From positions 1-64,000 of the forward strand of contig DSEQ01000010.1 of NCBI GenBank assembly GCA_011056555.1: DNA of 64,000 nt, read 5' to 3'. The notes below the pieces were generated by a model. It was given only the letters and a program-made list of their open reading frames with translations. It did not search any database and was not told the DNA's origin. This document shows, one piece after another, positions 60,379 through 64,000 of this stretch. How positions within the stretch are numbered: position 1 is the stretch's first letter; every line of letters starts with the position of its first letter. The position numbers were made by a program, and so were the translations under genes. Origin of the DNA: Candidatus Zixiibacteriota bacterium (GTDB taxonomy: Bacteria > Zixibacteria > MSB-5A5 > JAABVY01).

Positions 60379-60456
60379 CTGAGCGCCTACTATAAAAACA
60401 GTTTCTTATCTCCCCCATCAGTTTGGAATCACTTAATCTGCCCCGGTATATATAAT

Positions 60457-61431
60457 CTAAGGCAAAATTCTATCGGGGCTGGCGGGCATCAGCCGCAGGT
60501 GACCGCTAAGATTATATTTGTGTATTATGTCATTCATGATGCGCGTTACCTTTTCCTCGCTGATGTCGAGTTTCCGGCTGACTTCATCCGGGGCAACATT
60601 CTCCCGTACCGCCCAGAGGAAAAGATCCAGGGTCTGATAGGGGATACGGAAGAAAAACTCGTCATCGGAAACCTCGGAGCTGAATGTGTCCGGACTGGGA
60701 GGCCTGTTGATTATACCCTCGGGAATTTGCAGATATTCGGCCAGCTGATATATATAGGTCTTGTACAGATATGCTAATGGTTCGATGTCGACCCCTCCGT
60801 CACCATACTTAACGTAAAAACCCTGATAAGTTTCTGAAAGGTTGGTTGTTCCCGCCACAATATAATTTTCCGTTTCGGCTACCTGGTACAACTTGGCCAT
60901 GCGCGTCCTTTGTTTTAGGTCGGTGGCGCCGATAATTGTCCGTAAATCCCGCAGCCGAAGTCGCGTGCTTCTGGTCTCTGAAGAGGATTCCAGTTTCAGT
61001 GAGTAGAAATTTATACTGTCCTTTTCCAGAAGGTTGCCGGGCTGGACGATCTTCCATTTCTGGGTGCCGTCATATTCCGGGAAATATTTTTTCACGACAT
61101 TATCTCGTGTTTCGTACGCTCGGAAGCCTTCCAGGACAGCGGTAATATCTTCAATCGAATAAGCCATATCGAATTTTTCTGCCAGTTCAATACCGAGTGT
61201 GGTGCTGACTGGACTGGACTCCTTTTCCGGCAGAAGAACCGCCTTGAACCTGTCTTTGCCGACTGCCATCTGCGAGAGGACAGCAGTTATGGCGGAATCT
61301 ATGCCCCCTGATATGCCCACCACAATGCCGTCCCGCTTATAATGATGTTTTACCTGATCAGTGATAAAATCCACAATATATTTCGCTTCGGCCCGGGGAT
61401 CTATCGCGGGAAGCTTATTGCTGAATTGCAT
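60457..61431 (-). CDS. NadE-like ATP-pyrophosphatase (NAD synthetase family)
   Basis: 324 residues. P-loop VVGISGGIDSAITAV (SGGIDS 41-46), then LPEKESSP, LKQRTRMAKLYQVAE, VAGTTNLSETYQGFYVKYGDGGVDIEP and PPSPDTFSSEVSDDEFFF. These track the NH3-dependent NAD synthetase fold, but the usual GTGNKSE and PSAxLxxxQxDE motifs are changed and the C-terminus is about 40 residues longer. Together with its translational coupling to an AMP-ligase (TAATG overlap) and ACP, it is probably a specialised amidating enzyme. A housekeeping NadE role cannot be excluded. Ammonia source: no glutaminase domain is present. Confidence 0.85.
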   Translation of the reverse strand: MQFSNKLPAIDPRAEAKYIVDFITDQVKHHYKRDGIVVGISGGIDSAITAVLSQMAVGKDRFKAVLLPEKESSPVSTTLGIELAEKFDMAYSIEDITAVLEGFRAYETRDNVVKKYFPEYDGTQKWKIVQPGNLLEKDSINFYSLKLESSSETRSTRLRLRDLRTIIGATDLKQRTRMAKLYQVAETENYIVAGTTNLSETYQGFYVKYGDGGVDIEPLAYLYKTYIYQLAEYLQIPEGIINRPPSPDTFSSEVSDDEFFFRIPYQTLDLFLWAVRENVAPDEVSRKLDISEEKVTRIMNDIIHKYNLSGHLRLMPASPDRILP

Positions 61432-62939
61432 TAATAATCCTTCCTTTTTATCTTGCCCGATTCGGATATGGGCAGTTCCTTCACAAATTCAATCAGGTGC
61501 GGGACCATCAGATCCTCCAGATGATTTTTGCAATGGGACTTTACCTCTTTTTCGTTTAGCTCACTGCCGTTCTTTATTACAATTTCCGCCTTAATAGCCT
61601 GGCCGAAAATTTCATGCGGCACGCCAATTACCCGTACCCCCAGAACTTCCGGAATATCATAAATTACATCTTCAATTTCCTTCGGGGCGATTCGCTCCCC
61701 ACGGCTCTTAATCAGGTCGTCCTTTCGGCCAACGAAATACAGGCAGCCCTCGTCATCCATCCTGAAAAGATCGCCGGTGTACAGCTTCTTTTCGAAAGGG
61801 TATTTTCCTTTTTTTAAGATTGCCGACGTACCCTCAGGATCATTCCAGTAGCACTGCATAACGCTTGCCCCTCTGACAACCAATTCGCCGATTTCGCCCG
61901 GGGGAAGTTCCCTGCCCTCTTCATCTTCTATCCAGCACTCCAGATTGGGCATGGGAATGCCGACCGAGCCGGGCTTTTTGTCTATCAGCTCCGGAGGCAG
62001 ATAGGACACCCGCTTGCATTCCGTCAATCCATACATGGAGTATATCCTGGCATTCGGAAAGGCCGCTTTTAAACGGGGTATATAACCTTTAGGTAATTGG
62101 GCCGCGGTATTAGTAATATAACGTACCGAGGTTAAATCCTGGCTCTCCAGGTTTTCAAGCTGCAGCAAGATGGCCAAAATAGTGGGTACACAGGGAAGGC
62201 CGGTAACCTTCTCTTTCTTTATCAGCTCTATTATCTGGAAGGGATACCCGAAGCCCTTTTCAAGAATCAGGGTCCCGCCAATCTTGAAAGACATGAGGAG
62301 TTGATATAATCCATAATCAAACGAAAAGGGAAGGGTGTTTAAGATTATATCATCTTCGACATTCTCTAGATATGCGGTTATCGAGGCGGCCGCGGAATAC
62401 ATATTCCTGTGGGTCATTGTTACCCCTTTGGGATTACCTGTCGAGCCGGATGTGTAGATGATTGCGGCCAGGTCATTGTCTATTATACGGGTTTCGTTTT
62501 TTGCTGATTTTTCCCCGCCAGTTCCGGCAAAAATCTGTCTGAACGGCTCCTCGTTGATGCTCAGCATCCGGGGAGCGGCTTTTAAACCCTCTGCGGCTTC
62601 GTCAAAAACGCCCTTTTGGGTGCTGGTGGTGATCAGAAACCCGGGGCTGGAATTCTGCAGAATATACCTCAGTTTCCTGGCTTTGATGGTAGGGTTGATT
62701 ATGGCAAAACACCCTCCCGCCGACAGGGTCGCGAAAATTGAGACGACGGCTTCAGGACTATTTTCAAGATAAATCCCAACCCGTTCCCCCTTCTTCAAGC
62801 CCATTTCCAGGAGAACCGCTTTCAGATTCAGTACCCGTTTTGAGAGTTCTCTATAGGTGAAAGTCTGTTCCCGGCAAATGAGGGCCTTTTTCTCGGGCAG
62901 GCGTCTGGCCGACTCATGCAAAAAATTATGAACCAGCAT
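61431..62939 (-). CDS. AMP-forming acyl/aminoacyl ligase (ANL superfamily)
   Basis: 502 residues. P-loop AIIYTSGSTGNPKGVTMTHRN (about 160-178), YSMYGLTECKR, YTGDLFRMDDEGCLYFVGRKDDLIKSRGERIAPKEIE and the C-terminal catalytic lysine in SGKIKRKDY. It adenylates a carboxylic acid and most likely transfers it to the carrier protein encoded just upstream. Related ligases are known in exosortase-associated exopolysaccharide loci. Its stop codon overlaps the NadE-like start by one base. The acid substrate is unknown. Confidence 0.9.
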   Translation of the reverse strand: MLVHNFLHESARRLPEKKALICREQTFTYRELSKRVLNLKAVLLEMGLKKGERVGIYLENSPEAVVSIFATLSAGGCFAIINPTIKARKLRYILQNSSPGFLITTSTQKGVFDEAAEGLKAAPRMLSINEEPFRQIFAGTGGEKSAKNETRIIDNDLAAIIYTSGSTGNPKGVTMTHRNMYSAAASITAYLENVEDDIILNTLPFSFDYGLYQLLMSFKIGGTLILEKGFGYPFQIIELIKKEKVTGLPCVPTILAILLQLENLESQDLTSVRYITNTAAQLPKGYIPRLKAAFPNARIYSMYGLTECKRVSYLPPELIDKKPGSVGIPMPNLECWIEDEEGRELPPGEIGELVVRGASVMQCYWNDPEGTSAILKKGKYPFEKKLYTGDLFRMDDEGCLYFVGRKDDLIKSRGERIAPKEIEDVIYDIPEVLGVRVIGVPHEIFGQAIKAEIVIKNGSELNEKEVKSHCKNHLEDLMVPHLIEFVKELPISESGKIKRKDY

Positions 62940-62949
62940 GACTCACTCT

Positions 62950-63201
62950 TTATGACAGCTTCTTTTCCATGAAATTGGCGATTTTGTTCACTGAATCGAG
63001 ATTAGCAGGTACCAGTTCCTCATCATTGATGGAGATTTCGAAAGTTTCCTCGAGGAACATGATAAGACTCAACACCCCGGTGGAATCTATGACCCCTGTA
63101 TCAAGAAGAGATTGATCACTTTCAAGATTTTTTGAATTGTCAAATACAAAGTTCTCTTTTATGAAATTCTCGACTTTGACCGCTATATCATTTTTGTCCA
63201 T
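62950..63201 (-). CDS. Acyl carrier protein
   Basis: 83 residues from the ATG at 63201, with GGAG six bases upstream; a GTG at 63213 would add four residues. Acidic four-helix carrier with the phosphopantetheine attachment serine in GVIDSTGVLSL, where STG replaces the common SL/SLD of fatty-acid ACP. It lies ten bases upstream of the AMP-ligase and is its probable partner, carrying an acyl or aminoacyl thioester for surface-polysaccharide modification or a related pathway. Confidence 0.88.
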   Translation of the reverse strand: MDKNDIAVKVENFIKENFVFDNSKNLESDQSLLDTGVIDSTGVLSLIMFLEETFEISINDEELVPANLDSVNKIANFMEKKLS

Positions 63202-63360
63202 TACACACTCCACATGATTCCATGACTTCCTTTAGCACAAAGTCTGAATATATAATTATAATCGTAAATAAGACAACATTTTTTCCTTGTTAATAGACGA
63301 TTTTTTGATATATTTTTCTGGCCGTTTTTGACGGTATAGCAAAAAAAACCTCTTTTCTAT

Positions 63361-64000
63361 ATGGATATGGAATTTAATAGAGATTGCCTGAAAATTGACG
63401 CCAGGGCGGAATGCATCCGGCTGGAAGAGCTGATCAAAAAACAGATCATGGGGAAACTCAAGCGGGGCGGAGCGGTAGTGGGCATCAGCGGCGGAATAGA
63501 CTCATCCGTGGTGGCGGCCTTATGCGTGCGGGCCCTTGGAAAAGACAGGGTCCTGGGTCTAATTATGCCCGAGAATGATTCCAGCCCGGACAGCCAGCGA
63601 CTGGCTGAGGAACTGGCCCGGGGGCTTGGTATCGATTACATTGTCGAAGATATAACCCCGGCTCTGGACGGTTTCGGATGTTACCGGCGGCGGGACGAAG
63701 CCATAAAGAGACTGGTTCCCGAGTTTGGACCGGATTATAAAGCTAAGATCACGATTGCCTCCAAGCCACTCGAATCCGACTCAATTAATTTTTTTAAACT
63801 TATCGTGGAGGCCCCGGATGGAAGTATCATCTCCAAACGAATGCCGCTCAACGAATATCTCCAAATCGTGGCTGCCTCCAATTTCAAGCAGAGGACCAGG
63901 ATGGCCATGCTTTATTATCATGCCGAGAGGTTAAACCGGGCGGTAGTGGGCACGGGCAATAAAGATGAACATGAACTCGGATTTTTTGTCAAATATGGTG
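63361..64000 (+). CDS. Second NadE-like ATP-pyrophosphatase (5' part)
   Basis: Open frame from the ATG at 63361 (or 63367) to the right edge, 213 complete codons without a stop. P-loop VVGISGGIDSSVVAAL (SGGIDS 43-48), MPENDSSPDSQRLAEEL, FKQRTRMAMLYYHAE and VVGTGNKDEHELGFFVKYG. These are closer to canonical NAD synthetase (GTGNK.E...G) than the 60.5-kb paralogue. It is divergent from the ACP/ligase/NadE-like operon, so two NadE homologues flank one locus. No ribosome-binding site is clear and the 3' end lies outside the window. Confidence 0.85.
   Translation, partial: MDMEFNRDCLKIDARAECIRLEELIKKQIMGKLKRGGAVVGISGGIDSSVVAALCVRALGKDRVLGLIMPENDSSPDSQRLAEELARGLGIDYIVEDITPALDGFGCYRRRDEAIKRLVPEFGPDYKAKITIASKPLESDSINFFKLIVEAPDGSIISKRMPLNEYLQIVAASNFKQRTRMAMLYYHAERLNRAVVGTGNKDEHELGFFVKYG

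Overview
The window looks like chromosomal DNA of an uncultured or little-studied bacterium of the FCB assemblage. Many secreted proteins end in type IX secretion (T9SS) sorting domains of the YPNPFNP type. Several others end in two-repeat type I dockerins (GDxNxDG...VSDAVxIINYxFxGG) of the kind common in candidate phylum Zixibacteria and relatives. The phylum is my inference from these signatures, not a database result. No rRNA, phage, integrase or CRISPR array is visible; the one RNA gene is a tRNA-Glu(UUC).

Layout: 1-2.9 kb holds the end of recR, a palindromic repeat mosaic, a YnjE-like triple-rhodanese sulfurtransferase and a small Cys-containing protein. From 3.1 to 8.2 kb (minus) lies a five-gene YbhG/YbhF/YbhS/YbhR-like efflux operon with its ATPase split in two. 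From 8.5 to 14.5 kb are secreted proteins (a T9SS cargo, a C10 protease with dockerin, a dockerin protein) and the tRNA. From 14.6 to 22.5 kb (minus) is a compact gene set: TetR regulator, MFS transporter, threonine-synthase-like PLP enzyme, DUF1611/DgcN-like P-loop protein, a fusion of a MurL-like ATP-pyrophosphatase/epimerase with a creatininase-family hydrolase, and a dipeptide epimerase. This is the best candidate for an undescribed pathway. I infer that it handles the stereochemistry of a glutamate-containing dipeptide or conjugate.

From 23 to 36 kb are a 1881-residue beta-helix/cohesin-like T9SS cargo, a serine beta-lactamase-like hydrolase, a secreted agmatine/peptidyl-arginine-deiminase-like protein with dockerin, a tiny Cys-rich secreted peptide, a PilZ protein and a lipoprotein. 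From 36 to 45 kb are a receiver-XRE fusion regulator, a single-domain receiver, and the classic pbpC/alpha-2-macroglobulin pair. From 45.6 to 52.9 kb are lipoproteins, a DsbD-like reductase with a redoxin partner, and a small P-loop kinase-like protein.

From 53 to 64 kb a cell-surface/exopolysaccharide region begins: a PEP-CTERM protein, a GT2 glycosyltransferase, two FN3-type secreted proteins, a Wzz-like chain-length protein, and an ACP/AMP-ligase/NadE-like operon facing a second NadE-like gene that runs off the window. Three genes here (PEP-CTERM and both FN3 proteins) have good sigma-54-type -24/-12 elements, matching the known RpoN control of PEP-CTERM systems.

The unifying theme is extracellular and envelope biology, with at least three surface-attachment signals side by side (T9SS sorting domain, dockerin, PEP-CTERM) plus lipoproteins.
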